Assembly (NCBI GenBank): GCA_003952965.2
Contig: CM025849.1
Coordinates: 1,540,973-1,604,972, forward strand
From: Morella rubra
Lineage: Eukaryota > Streptophyta > Magnoliopsida > Fagales > Myricaceae
DNA length: 64,000 nt
Reading direction: 5' to 3'
This document shows positions 23,401 to 35,562 of this stretch, piece after piece. Positions within the stretch are counted from its first letter, which is position 1; each line of letters starts with the position of its first letter. Both the position numbers and the translations under genes were made by a program. The notes under the pieces were generated by a model that worked only from the letters and a program-made list of their open reading frames with translations, searched no databases and was not told the DNA's origin.

Positions 23401-25911
23401 GACTGATAAGACTGCGTATGTGACTGGTGCACCATATATAAGAGGTTATACTTATCCACATTAACACGTATATATAATCATTACAATGGATTGTCACCAG
23501 CAAGCTTAACTGAACAGCAGTTGGTCATTGACAGTAAACTCAAGTCGCAACCTTAACCTCTCTATAAGTGCCCTCAAGTTGACCAACTGTAGCTTTTAGC
23601 TAAATTGATGGAAAATAGACTTCCCAACAGCCATATATAATCATACTATCTCTTGGTGGCATATATATATATATATATATATATCCCACATGGAAGAGTG
23701 ACACATCCAAGGGAAATTTTTTTATCCAGTCCGAATGGTATTGCCAAAATGGAAGTGGATAATTCTATCCAGTCCAGCTTCCATAGATCGAGTGCCAAAC
23801 AAGGCAAAGGTACAAGTATTGACATACAACCAGCACATACCTTGGTCTACCTGAGATGCTACTTGGTATATCTGGAGTAAAATTTTTGAGAACGCCTTCA
23901 AACATGACAGGCCTAAAAGGCCTACCAGTCTCAAGAATAGCCATATCTTTCTTTAAGCTTGAACCATTTGGCATGCTAAAATCCGCAATGAATTCTGCAA
24001 ATGCAGTTAATGTAGGATAGCCAACCTAGAAATCAAAGCACAAAATGGGCACAGATTAGGCATGAACAGAGTCGACATTTTGATTACATATTATGCGTGC
24101 AAGATGGCTACATTGTGATGGCATAGACAGCAAATGTACAACTCCAGCATATGGTATGCTTTATATTTGTCTAATTCAACTTTAATCAAGATTGCTAATC
24201 AGTTCCACCAAAACAAAGTAAAGGGCTAAAGGCCGACCAAATCAACACAAACACATAGCATGAAGAAAATAAACCTTGGGAATGTTGCGAGTTCTCAAGT
24301 CCTGCAGAAGCTGAACAAAAGGAGAACAGGACAGGAGAGCTTGTAGAGTGGCATTAAGAAAGCACAAATTCCCTGAGTTGATTAAACCTCTAGGTAAAAG
24401 GTTTCCATAAGATATAACAGGCCCATTGGATGCCTACAGAAGTCATCTTTGGCAACAAACGCAGATGGTCCAATGAAACCTCCATTCTGCTCTGTGTCAT
24501 GCAATTTCAAACTTGAAAACTGATTTGAGGGACCATCCTCATTCGGGGATGCATGCGGTGAAGAAGAATCAATGCTATCTGTGTTCACTTCTTCCACGCC
24601 ATTAATGAGAGGGGAGCCATAGGTAGAACCATCAAGACTTCCATTTTCTTTGGGAGTTCCAAGCACTCCAGGTAAATGATCATTTGATCTTTTAGCATCC
24701 TTTAGTTCATCACCCTTCTTAAGCATATCTGAGGACAGAACATTATTTGGGCCTTTTGGAGAAGCCAGCTGTTTGCTTGATTCACCATTAAGACCACCTA
24801 CAGGTTTAACAGAATTCACTGAACCAAATTTCAATTCGTTCTTCTCCACCGCCTTTTCAGCATCCCCTGATAACTTCTTTAGCAGCAATGACTTGGTTTC
24901 ATCCTCGCTGAATGACCCAAATACTAACACCTTCAAGAGTCAACAAAAACCACCAAAAATCCGACAGTCAAGCAGAATTAATAGCCATAATAGTTTCAGA
25001 AGTTGCATAACAAATCAACACATGACCCAGCATTACATATTTAGCCATACATCCTACCAGTTATTTAGGGGTTGAAGCCAGTTAACCATGGCAATATTGC
25101 AGGGCGGGTATATAATGGAAAAATTATGATTTAGATTATTCTGAAAACTAAATCTGCATTCAAGATCTACTTATTGCTCATTCTCGTTACTTAACATATT
25201 CCAAGAAAAAAATGAAGCACGAGAAATCCAAACTAAAGCAAAATTCCAACAGGTAGAGCATACAAATGAGACATTGAAATAATAGCTATATATGTTTGAA
25301 TCATACCCAAAAAAAAAATAGTTAAACACATCTAATATATTACCTGCCATCTAATAAAGCTCCCATGTAAAAGAAAACCACCGTAAGCAGCAGTAAAATA
25401 ATAATAAGTAACAAGTGCTGTCTCTTACAGAGAAACATCAGTGCCATCATACCATCGCAAAGAAAATCAATGATGAACAAGAAGACCGATAAAATTGGGA
25501 AACTCGCATGTTCACAACCAATCAAAATAAGTGGCAAATTCTAAATCTTTCCCAATCAACACAATCCAAGCAACAACTAAACCAAACAAACGCACACATT
25601 CGCATGCAGGCCACAACTAATCCACCAATGGATACTTGCAAATTCCTACTCTTTCCAATCCTAAAAAATTTCCCAAGGTCAAAACCTCAGAAACCCATCT
25701 AGTTTCCTCCCATTATAAGCTAATCCACAATTCAAACATGGCAAAAACTCAACTTTTATCCGAACAAATATAATAAACGAAACCACGGATAATCAAAACT
25801 TCTATTTTTGAAGCAAACCCAACGAACAACACCACCCATAAACCAAAACCCACATTAAGTTCAGTTTCTCTTAAGCAAAAGACAAATAAAATCTACCTTA
25901 GAACCACTCAT
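20444..25911 (-). CDS. UBP24: Ubiquitin carboxyl-terminal hydrolase 24 (three single-base frame breaks)
   Basis: UBP24 is a cysteine-type deubiquitinase (USP/C19 family) that removes ubiquitin from proteins; in Arabidopsis it affects ABA response. Exons: 25897-25911 (MSGSK), 24275-24930, 23841-24025, 22043-22290, 21276-21421, 20848-21022 and 20444-20635. They would encode about 539 residues. The Cys box is INSGNLCFLNATLQALLS, the middle has GRPRQEDAQEFLSFIMD, and the His box is SKGHYTADARYPSRQWLRF; the end is DQAYVLFYKQVW. Three places need one extra base to keep frame: near 24429-24437 (before SNGPVISYGN), near 20974 (between VKIQTLS and KILILHLMRFGYG) and near 20929-20931 (between GYGSQ and GSTKLHKP). 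Exon lengths of 656 and 175 confirm the arithmetic, since flanking introns are phase 0. These look like homopolymer contractions, not decay, because all catalytic motifs are intact. Confidence 0.92.
21071..21091. repeat. (GA)n microsatellite in a UBP24 intron
   Basis: About ten uninterrupted GA units in the intron between the exons at 20848-21022 and 21276-21421. Confidence 0.95.
23661..23684. repeat. (AT)12 microsatellite in a UBP24 intron
   Basis: Twelve perfect AT units lie in the long intron between the exons at 22043-22290 and 23841-24025. Confidence 0.95.
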
Positions 25912-27935
25912 TGTGTTTAGCAGAAGACCAAATAGCCGAACCCGGAACCGTCAAATAAGACTCCGATTTCAGAGAAGAGAGGTTTTGTATAGAAGAGGAA
26001 ACGAGAGCAAAGGGGACAAAGTCTAATAGGGTTTTATGAAGAGACCCTGAAGGAGCAGAAGAGAGAGAGGCGTCGATTGAAGACATGAACAGAAGAGAGG
26101 GGACTGAGCCGTTGTGTAGGAGAGAGAGCATTTATCGAAGGAACCCTCCCTTCTTTGGCCCACAAGCTTAAGCATTCCACTGCACAGAGGGGGGTTGGGA
26201 GAGATAGAAAGAGAGAGAGAGAGTGGAAATTTTGTGGCTTCCTTGGTCGGTTAGGTTTTAGGTTTACCATATTTTATTCCGACTCCGAGAGTCAGAGAGA
26301 GAAGAGTTTGATTTTCCCTTTCTTTTTCTTTTTTTACTAGGTGGTTAATTTCAGTTATCACTATAAATAATTTTATTAACTTTGTGCTTGCATCATTATC
26401 AAAATATTTTTTTTTTGGTCCAAAATCCTTACCGTAGATGGAATACATTTTCTTCCCAACTTTCATGGTGTCTCTCTCCGTGAACCCCTATCCATTATCC
26501 CATGATTCCCATCCCATCGTACCTTTTCCTTCTATTGTCTTTCCATGAGTTCTATCAAATCCAAGACAACTCAGTAGACTGATATGCAAAGGGTGCTCGT
26601 GATAAATCTTTAGAACAGACCTCGAATTGATTGAGGTGGAGAGTAGAGAGCCAAAAGCCGCAACCCATGAGGGGTTGAGGTTTTGTTTCAATGGTTTTAC
26701 ATGGAGTCTATCCCTAGTGTGTGTGCTTTTGGCAATTGGCATAAGTTTGAGATACGAAGAAATGGGTAAATCCAAGTATGATTCTTTTTGTGTGAAGATA
26801 TGTATATCGACAATGAGAGAAAGAGAGTTGAACTTGTAAGTTCACATGGATGTATGTCTCAATGAATAATTTTAAAGTTATGTTTTTAGAGTTAATTATG
26901 TGATTTTTGTAGTAATTTACTTTAGTTATGTTCATGTGTTTTACCAACCATCTAGAGCCATTCTTAGAGTCTCAATTCGATAATTGTCCGATTTGTATAA
27001 GACAGGAACTCTTAAATTAGTGAGGTGTACTAAATCTAGTTTGAGCATCAGTTTTAAAAAAAAAATTGTTTTAATTAATTAGATAGGAATAATTAAGGAA
27101 ACTTTTAAATCTTTTAAAAATAATAATATTGTGATGAGAAGAGATGAGCAGTTGGTGGAAAAGAGAATACTTACAAAATTTGGTAAAAGAGAAGGGAAAA
27201 TATGTAAGTTCTTTTGGGGGCAGATTTTCCTTGAGTAAGTTCTTCAATTTTCCTTGGATTTTCATGATCTCTCTATTATTTTCAATTATGGTATATTGGA
27301 TTCTAAACTTTTTTTTACTCAATTTGAATATTAATAAGTAGAAAACGTACTGGCCTAGAAAAAAAGAAAAAAAAAAAAAAAGAAAAAATTGCTGTCAGGA
27401 CAAAAAGTTTCTATTTTTAGAGAGTAACGATCGTCCAAATGACCTTTTAAACAGATTGATTATGACTGGGTTCACTGCATGTATTAAAAGAGTGCAGCTT
27501 AACTCTTGCGTTATTTTTGAATTTTTTTCCAAATAAAGCAGATAATAGGCACCCCTCTAGAAAGGAATGACTTTAAACAAGGAAAAAACAGCTGCAATAT
27601 TTATCTTACCTCCTAAGCAGTTACATGGTTACCTATTTAATTTCTAAACTTTTAATAATTTCTATTTAAGTTCTTATGTGTGAAAAATCATAATATATTT
27701 CAATATGCAGAAAAATAAATAGAATAATAGTAATTTGGATAATTTGTCCAAACATAATATTTTCAATAATTTAACTTTGGTTGGAATATATCACCATAAT
27801 TAAAAAAGAATTAAATATCTTACTAAAAGAACAAGATGCAAATTCACTTTGCTGTTTGCAGTTTCCGACATATCAAGTCTGCTCCTTTTTCTTTGACGTT
27901 CAAACTGCCGCTTCAAGCTCTCTCTGTCGCTCAAC
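25912..27935. other. Divergent promoter region of UBP24 and KOBITO1
   Basis: About 2 kb separate two head-to-head start codons. The UBP24 side is rich in GA and GAGAGA tracts (26200-26225), common in plant 5' leaders. The KOBITO1 side ends in a CT-rich leader just before 27936. Small open stretches at 26251-27341 show no protein features. Confidence 0.55.
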
Positions 27936-30900
27936 ATGCCTAACCACCAGCACCTCCAGGCCTTGCTCCGCCCCAACCAACCATCCTCTTCCCACTCTTT
28001 CACCTCGAGGCTTCTCCTCCTCCTCACCGTGCTCCCTCTCACCCTCGCTACCTTGGCCTTTGTCCTCCAATGGCGCGGCGGTGTCACCGACCCCACCACC
28101 CGCTGGGCCCCACCTGGGTCCCAGCACTTGTTCCCCGGCATGGATCCCTCCTCTCTCTCCCCCACAGCCCACCTCCAGCACTCGTCGCCCTCTGACTGCG
28201 TCAACCTTGTCCGGGGCTCTTCTCCTTCCCTCCCCTACTATCAGGGCTGGAAGTTCGACGACGGGTCCAATCTGAAGCCTAAGGTTCGATTCTTTATTAA
28301 ATTACGCTTTGCTCTATATGGCTTGGATTTCAGTGTTGCGCTGGGAAAGTTTTGAGTTCTGCTCCAATCTAAGACAATGTTTCTCTGAGGGATATTTTGG
28401 CTGATGGGGTTGATCTGATTCAGTGGTTTACTTTGTGTCCCTCGGATTCTGATGCAAAGTTTGGTTCTTAGTTGTATTTAGAGTTACATTTTAGATTTTG
28501 GGATTGATCTGATCCTAGGTGTAGCTTTCTGTGGACTGGATTTTGGTGGTTACTGCTAATTTCGTTTTTAGGTTGTTTACTTGTTGTGTGACTGAAGGCA
28601 AACCGTTTATAAGGTTGCTGATCACAACTTTGAGGGTTAAGTAAATGGGGACCGTCTTTAGTTTTTGCTTTATCTTCTCATGGTTGTTGGAACTTAGCTC
28701 AACCAAATTGATTAATGCATTATGCCTGATTGAGTAGGAGCTCTTCTGCTTTTTATGATCCGTGACCAAAACGGTTGGTTATTGGCAAAATCGGTGAGCT
28801 TGGAAATTTGCTAAATCTGGATTTATTTATTTATTATTTTTGGGTGGGAAGGGCTTAATATGTTAACTTCAACCCGTGATTAATGAACAGTTTGGTTTCT
28901 GTGATAGCAGGAGATATAGAGTACGTTTATTTGTATGATATTGGCTATTGGATTGATCTACTCTGATTTTGCTCTTTCAAATTGGTATTTGAGTCAAATG
29001 TTGTTCCTGAGCAACTTGTTCTACTTCTTAAAGTAACAGTTTGGATTCTATGTGAGGCCCTTTTCCTTTACATTATGTGAATAAGTGGATTATGGCTTTT
29101 TGCTGAACGCAATGTCAATAGCTTTTCTGTATTACATGGTTGATTGAATTAAGGGGTGGTTAGTAACTTTCTGCAGTTTTGCTTCTGAATCTGCAGATAT
29201 GTATAACAACAAGTACATCAGCTGGCTTGGAACAGATCTTGCCATGGATGTTTTATCACAAAGTTATTGGAGTCTCAACATTTTTTCTTTTTGTGGAAGG
29301 AAAAGCTGCAACTCCAGATGTGTCTAAAGTTCTGGAAGCTATACCTGTAAGTCAATAAACGTCCGTTGCTCTGACTGTTCGACTTTTGTTTAAGACAATA
29401 TGTCTCTTTTGCTTATTTTAAAATTGAGTTTTTTTACTTTGATTTTGTAAACATTCTTAAGAATGTTTTGTTTTACTTTCTCAGGGGGTGAAATTGATTT
29501 ACAGAACAAGAGATCTGGAGGAGAAACAGGCTAGGAGGTATTGTTGACATGTACTTTTTGGTTACATCAAATATGTTTTATTTCAAGCTAGTCTTAGAGT
29601 ACCCTTTTACATTATTCTGTACCATTTTCTGTCCTCAAAGCCTGGACAGCTTATAAGCGGAAAGATAAAGTTAGACATATGTAATTTCTTTGTATTTTAT
29701 GACATTTTACTATGTCTAGTAATACTAAGTGTTTTCTATATTCCGTTAGTTTTCTCGACACGTAAGACCTTTCTCATATGTATCTTTTGCCTCCTGTCTT
29801 TCTTTATTCTCGCTGGAACATTATTGTTGTATTTGATGTCAGTAACTTCAAAGCAACTTCTATAACTAGTTGCCGTTTCACTTTTGTTGTCTCTCTTCAA
29901 TTCTCTTTTTTTCTGAGCATTGTCTCTCTTCAATTGTTTCTAAGATATATTGTCTTTTGATAATACTTATCTTCAATGTGTGCTGTTTGTGGTACCTTCA
30001 GCCGGATTTGTATTTTATGACATTTTACTATGTCTAGTAATACTAAGTGTTTTCTATATTCCGTTAGTTTTCTCGACACGTAAGACCTTTCTACATATGT
30101 ATCTTTTGCCTCCTGTCTTTCTTTATTCTCTGGAACATTATTGTTGTATTTGATGTCAGTAACTTCAAAGCAACTTCTATAACTAGTTGCCGTTTCACTT
30201 TTGTTGTCTCTCTTCAATTCTCTTTTTTTCTGAGCATTGTCTCTCTTCAATTGTTTCTAAGATATATTGTCTTTTGATAATACTTATCTTCAATGTGTGC
30301 TGTTTGTGGTACCTTCAGCCGGATTTGGAATGAGACATGGCTTTCAAGTTTCTTTTACAAGCCATGCAATCATGAACTGTTTGTGAAGCAATCTCTCAAT
30401 ATGGAGATGGCTATCATAATGGCACGGGTATGAAGCATATTAGTCTCATGTATCTCATTTACCTATTTTCATTTTTACTTATGATAAATCAATGCGAGTT
30501 AGCCCTTCTCAACACACTCTTGTGCCTATTGAAACATAAGGATGCTGGAATGGACTGGATACTTCATCTGGACACGGATGAATTAATACACCCAGCTGGT
30601 GCTCGTGAGTATTCCTTGAGGCAATTGCTGCTTGATGTGCCAGGAAATGTGGATATGGTTATCTTTCCAAACTATGTGAGTAAAATGGTTTAGAATTGTT
30701 AGAATTGTGTGGAGTGGTAATATACAGTAAAGGATCTTGTAATGTTGAACATGCTAGTCTTATTATTTTTTCTGTACCATATTCTACCATGAGAATGACA
30801 TCTGTCACCTGTATTATAACTAATTGTGATAATTGTATAACCTAGGAAAGCAGCATTGAACGCGAGGATATTAAGGAACCTTTTACTGAGGTAAATCTCC

Positions 30901-33426
30901 CATATCATTCACTGTCCTTGCTTTCACTTGTTTCCGTAGATCTGATTATTGAACACTAAAGGTCGATAGACCAATGTATATGTTTTGGTGTTTATAGATA
31001 CTATGGATCCATACTGGTTGTTGTTTTTTGTTACCTTCCAATATATTAGACTTGTATAGCTAATGATATCGTGTTCCTTGTCGTGGTATGCTCATGAATT
31101 GGGGATTATGCAACAGTTAGAAGGCCTAGGAGTCAATTTGATCACTTGCTCTGCTTGGAGACGTAGTTTTATCACATTTTTAGGATATTTATATTTTGAC
31201 AGAAGATATATCAAGGCAGTGTGTGGTACAACCAAACAGCGTTCTGATACGGTTTCAAGTATTTGGGACAAGGCTTTGGCATTGATGAGGATTGTTAGTT
31301 CAGTATATTGATTAATGTTTCAGCATTAGGTTAATTAAACACTATTGACTGGTAATGTATTATGTGACCCGTGTTTGCTATTCTCCAATTCAGTTGCTTG
31401 CTATGTAATTCTAAAGATGTGTCCACATGGGGAATAGCAAAGCACCTTAGCAATTAACACACGTCTGGTTGTCATATGCAAACAGGTGTCAATGTTCAAG
31501 AGAAATTATGACCATCTTCCAAAGGACACATATTTTGGAATGTACAAGGAATCAACTCGTGGTAATCCAAACTACTTTTTGACTTATGGAAATGGGAAAT
31601 CAGCTGCTCGGATTCAAGATCATCTTCGTCCCAATGGTGCACACAGATGGCACAATTATATGAAAACCCCAAAGTAAGTTAATTTCATAAAGGAAGAGGG
31701 AAAGAAGCAGTGTCTTCATGATTGGCTTGCTAATGTCAATACTTTACTCATGTATTCCTAGTGAAATTAAATTGGAGGAGGCTGCTGTTCTACACTACAC
31801 ATATGCCAAGTTTTCAGACTTGACCTCTAGACGTGATCGATGTGGCTGCAAGCCTACAAAAGAGGATGTCAAAAGATGCTTTATGTTGGATTTCGACAGA
31901 GCTGTGAGTATAGATATTTCTTTCAGTCTCTGTCTTGTTTTTCTTCTGTTAGTAGCATCAGCGGATGAGGACAATGAGTAGCAAAAACAGGATCATGGAG
32001 CATGCAACATGCATTTTATGGAAGAATATATTTATAGTTGAAGAAGATGGTTTTTCCATATCCAATGTAGAGAAGTCATGTGAGCCCTAGGTGCTTATCT
32101 GTCTTGCAAGGACTTAAATAAGATAAGCAGATGGACCAAACAAAAGTTTGGTTATTTCTAATGCTTGAAGCCTAGTAGAAGTTGTTGTGAGGAAAAGGGG
32201 ACAGATGGGGTAAAAACACAGATTCAAATGAAAGATATGGCTCGAGAAAAATGATGATGCTTACCTCTATTCAATGGTTAATTTGTAAATAGAAGGCAGT
32301 CAGTGGGGGAATGCTGGATTCACCAGGGTAGTAGCAGTGACCATTACGTGTGGTTGTTAGTTAATCATGAAAGCCTGAGTTATGTTTGTTACTTATGATG
32401 TTGATCTGTTGTGAATTTTGAGAACAGGCCTGCGTCATGGAATCTGCTGGCTTATTTTGATCTCTTATAGCTCGAGTCCATGCTAAAGGAGTTAATTGTC
32501 CCTGTTTTTTGGATTGTGTTTCCTTCTGATGATCATTTCCTTCATTGTACTAACTGAAGGTGTTACTTTCCAGGCATTCATAATTGCTTCAACTGCAACA
32601 GAGGAAGAAATGCTGAGCTGGTATATTTTTTTAATGGCAAAAATGATTTTGTTCTTTCCTGCATCATGTTGTCTTTTCATTTTGAACCCACATTTTTTTC
32701 CTCACTGCATGTGAATTGATATATTTTCTGGATCTTTCTGTTCTACTAGGTATCGGGAACACGTTGTATGGGGTGACAAAGATATAAAAATGAAACTACT
32801 GAGGAAGGGCATTTTAACTCGCATATATGCTCCCATGGTAAGCATGATTTTTGAAATGTAAAGAGGGTGAAATTGAATACTTTTTTAAACTGGAGAAGTA
32901 ATTTTTGATTCTTGAAATAGAAGATGATCCTAGCAAAAAATGAGAGGTACCAATTTGTCCCGTTGGTGCCTGGGAAGGGCTTATGCTGTTGCTTTTCTTT
33001 GTTTTTCTTCTTCCCAAGATACTCAACCAGAAATCCCTGGCACCATGTGTTTTTCTGTTGAAATTATTATGACATGGTATGATTCTTTTGCAGCAGGGTT
33101 CCCTTATTTGTCCATATTTTCTCTCTCGTTATGTTTTTCAGGCCATAATACAAGGCTTAAGGGAGTCCAGTGTCTTCAGCTCTGTTATTGCATCTGCTCC
33201 TACAACTCTTTCAAAGGACAAATTCTTTTCTACCATTGCTAGTACGAATTCATCTAGAGCTGTTGCATCTGAATCCCTTCCTGCAAGGAAGATTGGTAGG
33301 AGCAGAGAGTATCAGGCCACTGTTAGGAGGGTCTTGGATATTGAATCTGCTGCCTCTTATGAAGCAGCTGTTCCACCATTGTCACCCCCTGGACTGGTCG
33401 ATGACCTCCCCATCATAGAAGTGTGA
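27936..33426 (+). CDS. KOB1: Glycosyltransferase-like KOBITO1 (ELD1/ABI8), GT92-like
   Basis: KOBITO1 is a plant type II membrane protein with a GT92/DUF23-like glycosyltransferase fold, needed for normal cellulose deposition, cell elongation, plasmodesmata and ABA response. Eleven exons read cleanly: 27936-28283, 29197-29346, 29485-29537, 30319-30427, 30541-30675, 30846-30890, 31486-31673, 31762-31903, 32574-32620, 32750-32837 and 33142-33426. They give 529 residues, close to the family's usual length of about 530. The N-terminus has one membrane anchor (residues about 25-45, [18 protein letters not shown]). The catalytic part begins [17 protein letters not shown] and has a DxD-type motif in [13 protein letters not shown]; later motifs are [29 protein letters not shown] and [10 protein letters not shown]. 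The Ser/Ala-rich C-terminal tail is less family-typical. All phases agree, so the gene looks functional. Confidence 0.9.
29691..30326 (+). repeat. 318-bp tandem duplication copying a KOB1 3' splice site
   Basis: Copies at about 29691-30008 and 30009-30326 match base for base except for two small indels (one base near 29783/30102, two bases near 29811/30129). Each copy ends GGTACCTTCAGCCGGATTT, which is the acceptor plus the first bases of exon 4. The real exon 4 continues only after the second copy, at 30319; the first copy leaves a decoy acceptor at 29998-30000 with only a stub of exon. Confidence 0.95.
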
Positions 33427-34868
33427 TGTGCCTTCTAGCACGATTGCTTCTTCTCCTCCCTCTTTGGGTGGTTTGTCAATCCTGTCTAATCACTTATATG
33501 GGAAGAATGAGGAGAAAAAGAAACAGCAGGCAGCCCCGTTGCTGGTTTCCATGTGTTTGATTCTATTGGTTCTTTCCAACTGCCATCCAAGCACCATTTG
33601 AACGGTTTCGAGGCATGTTGTGGTCAAGCCTTGAGTTAGCAACTCGGGTGCAACTGGGAATCTTTGGTGTCTGGTATTGCATATAGAAATTCGAAAGCTC
33701 ACTATGTCAATGTATATTTCGAGAAGCCCTTACATTTCGAGGCAAATGTTGTTTTTGATGTCTTGAAACTGTCCCCAACTTGTTTCTTATTGGATCCCAC
33801 ATTAGAGGGCCATGCAAGTGGGACCTAAGAGGACCTCCACCGTACTTATTTTAAAGTTCAATCGAAGTTCAGTTTCTCTTTTTGGACTCATCTCTTCGAC
33901 TTCACAGCTCCTACAGAGTTGTTTTGTATACTTCATTTACGGAGAGCCCCAAGAATTGAGAAAGTTTTCCATTGCTAGACGTATTATTTACAGCACAGCT
34001 ATTTAGTGCAGAGAAAGAAGGCAGAGGAAAACATAGAGCAAGGTTGCTACCCTTTTTTCTGAGAGTAAAAGTAAAGAATAAGAATTGATTGGAGACTCAA
34101 GCTTGTCAGAATATCTAAAAGAACGGATGTTGCCTTCCTTTTCCTTTTCTTTTTTTAGTCCCTGTTTTTCCCCAGCCTGTCTAGCTTGGTATGTGCCGGA
34201 ATAATTTTATAAAGATTATTTACATTCCATTCCATTTATCTTTTTCTAAGTGGTGTAACTACGTGTTTCATGCCGTTTATCATTCTAATCTCATTCGTGA
34301 TTAAAAAAAAAAAAAAGAAGGAAAAACGAAATGGGGGGAGAATCAGAAGCTGTAGTGCAATTCTAGAAACTGGCATATCTGGATTCTCTTTAATAAAAAG
34401 CTTGTACAATTATTAGGTCTTTCCTAATATTTTCTATTGGAATGTTCCATTTAGGGTGTCTACCATTCATATGATTGGAATGAGTTGTAAAGTCCTTGTT
34501 ACATCATTGAAGTCTTGGGTCGTCTAGTTTTTAGTGTAAGTGAAGATTAGCCATGTGCTTAGGGCATCTGCAATGTGACTAAGGGCCATGAGGTGGCGTA
34601 TTTTATTCTCTTATCTCTTGTCCGAAGTATCTATTGCGATGAAACTATGTCTGGTCATAAAAAGACTTAAAACTTTTGATTCTGATTCTAGAAGATGGGG
34701 GGGAATGCAAGAAAAGCTGCCTCAGGACATTGGCCAAGACTAAGGAACCCCACATTGAAATCCTTCACCCATTTGCGCGTATATATGCACTTCAAAGTGG
34801 CAAGCAGCTCACTGCAATAAACACACATCTTTGCCAAGCCAAGTATTGGTTCTGCTTTTCAGACTACA
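33427..34868. other. KOB1 3' flank and spacer
   Basis: This contains the KOB1 3' UTR and about 1 kb of spacer before the first CYSTM-like gene. I see no coding region, RNA gene or repeat of note beyond a poly-A stretch near 34305. Confidence 0.5.
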
Positions 34869-35562
34869 ATGGCTCAGTATGGAGAGAAACATCCAGTGTC
34901 GCAGGTAGCAAGTAACAAGCACGGGCTGCAGGAAAGAGAAGCTCAACCACCAGCCGGTCACAACCAACAGCTGGAAACAGGTCTTCTCAATCTCTGTCTC
35001 TCTCACACATACAACATGTTCACATGCACATGCACATGAAGAACAAATATATCCGTTGTTCTTGGCATTACTTTTCATCTTCTTAATTCCTTTCACTATA
35101 GATATTTCGTTCTTTTCTAAAATGATTCATGGATCTCTTGGACTATGTCAAATGACGCACTGACAAACGCCCAACAGAGACTCGGCATACAACAAGGAAA
35201 GAGAAGAGAGGCTCTACTAAAGATCGCCAGCCAAAGACAATATCTGTTAACGAGGAACAAGCAGAAGCAGCAATTGATAAAGAGCATAAGGAAACATGGC
35301 AGGATCGATGGTAAGCTTATTCTCGGGTAAAACTTACGATCATCATAATCAGCTGAATTTATCATCCGCCAAAAACACCGGACAATTTTCCCTCCGGCCT
35401 GAACCAATTTTAGTCACTCCAAGAAACAGATCCTTACATATCGCAATAATTTTGCACTGTACTTTCTATACTAAAACAATCTTCTGTTTTTGTCCATTAT
35501 GCAGCCTCCATTTCTTATGCTGCCGTTGTCTCTGTGGCTCTCCAAATATCGAGCCAAAATAG
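34869..35562 (+). CDS. CYSTM-like cysteine-rich C-tail protein A
   Basis: Three exons, 34869-34980, 35178-35310 and 35505-35562, encode 100 residues beginning MAQYGEKHPVSQVASNK. The middle is hydrophilic and charged (NEEQAEAAIDKEHKETW). The C-terminus ends CLHFLCCRCLCGSPNIEPK, a short hydrophobic segment studded with cysteines that fits the CYSTM (cysteine-rich transmembrane module) family of stress-related small membrane proteins. The first donor is GTCTTC, weak but matched by the neighbour gene at 37695, which has the same intron positions and phases (1 and 2). That shared layout is the best evidence that this is a real gene. It was built by hand from small exons and needs transcript support. 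Confidence 0.6.
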
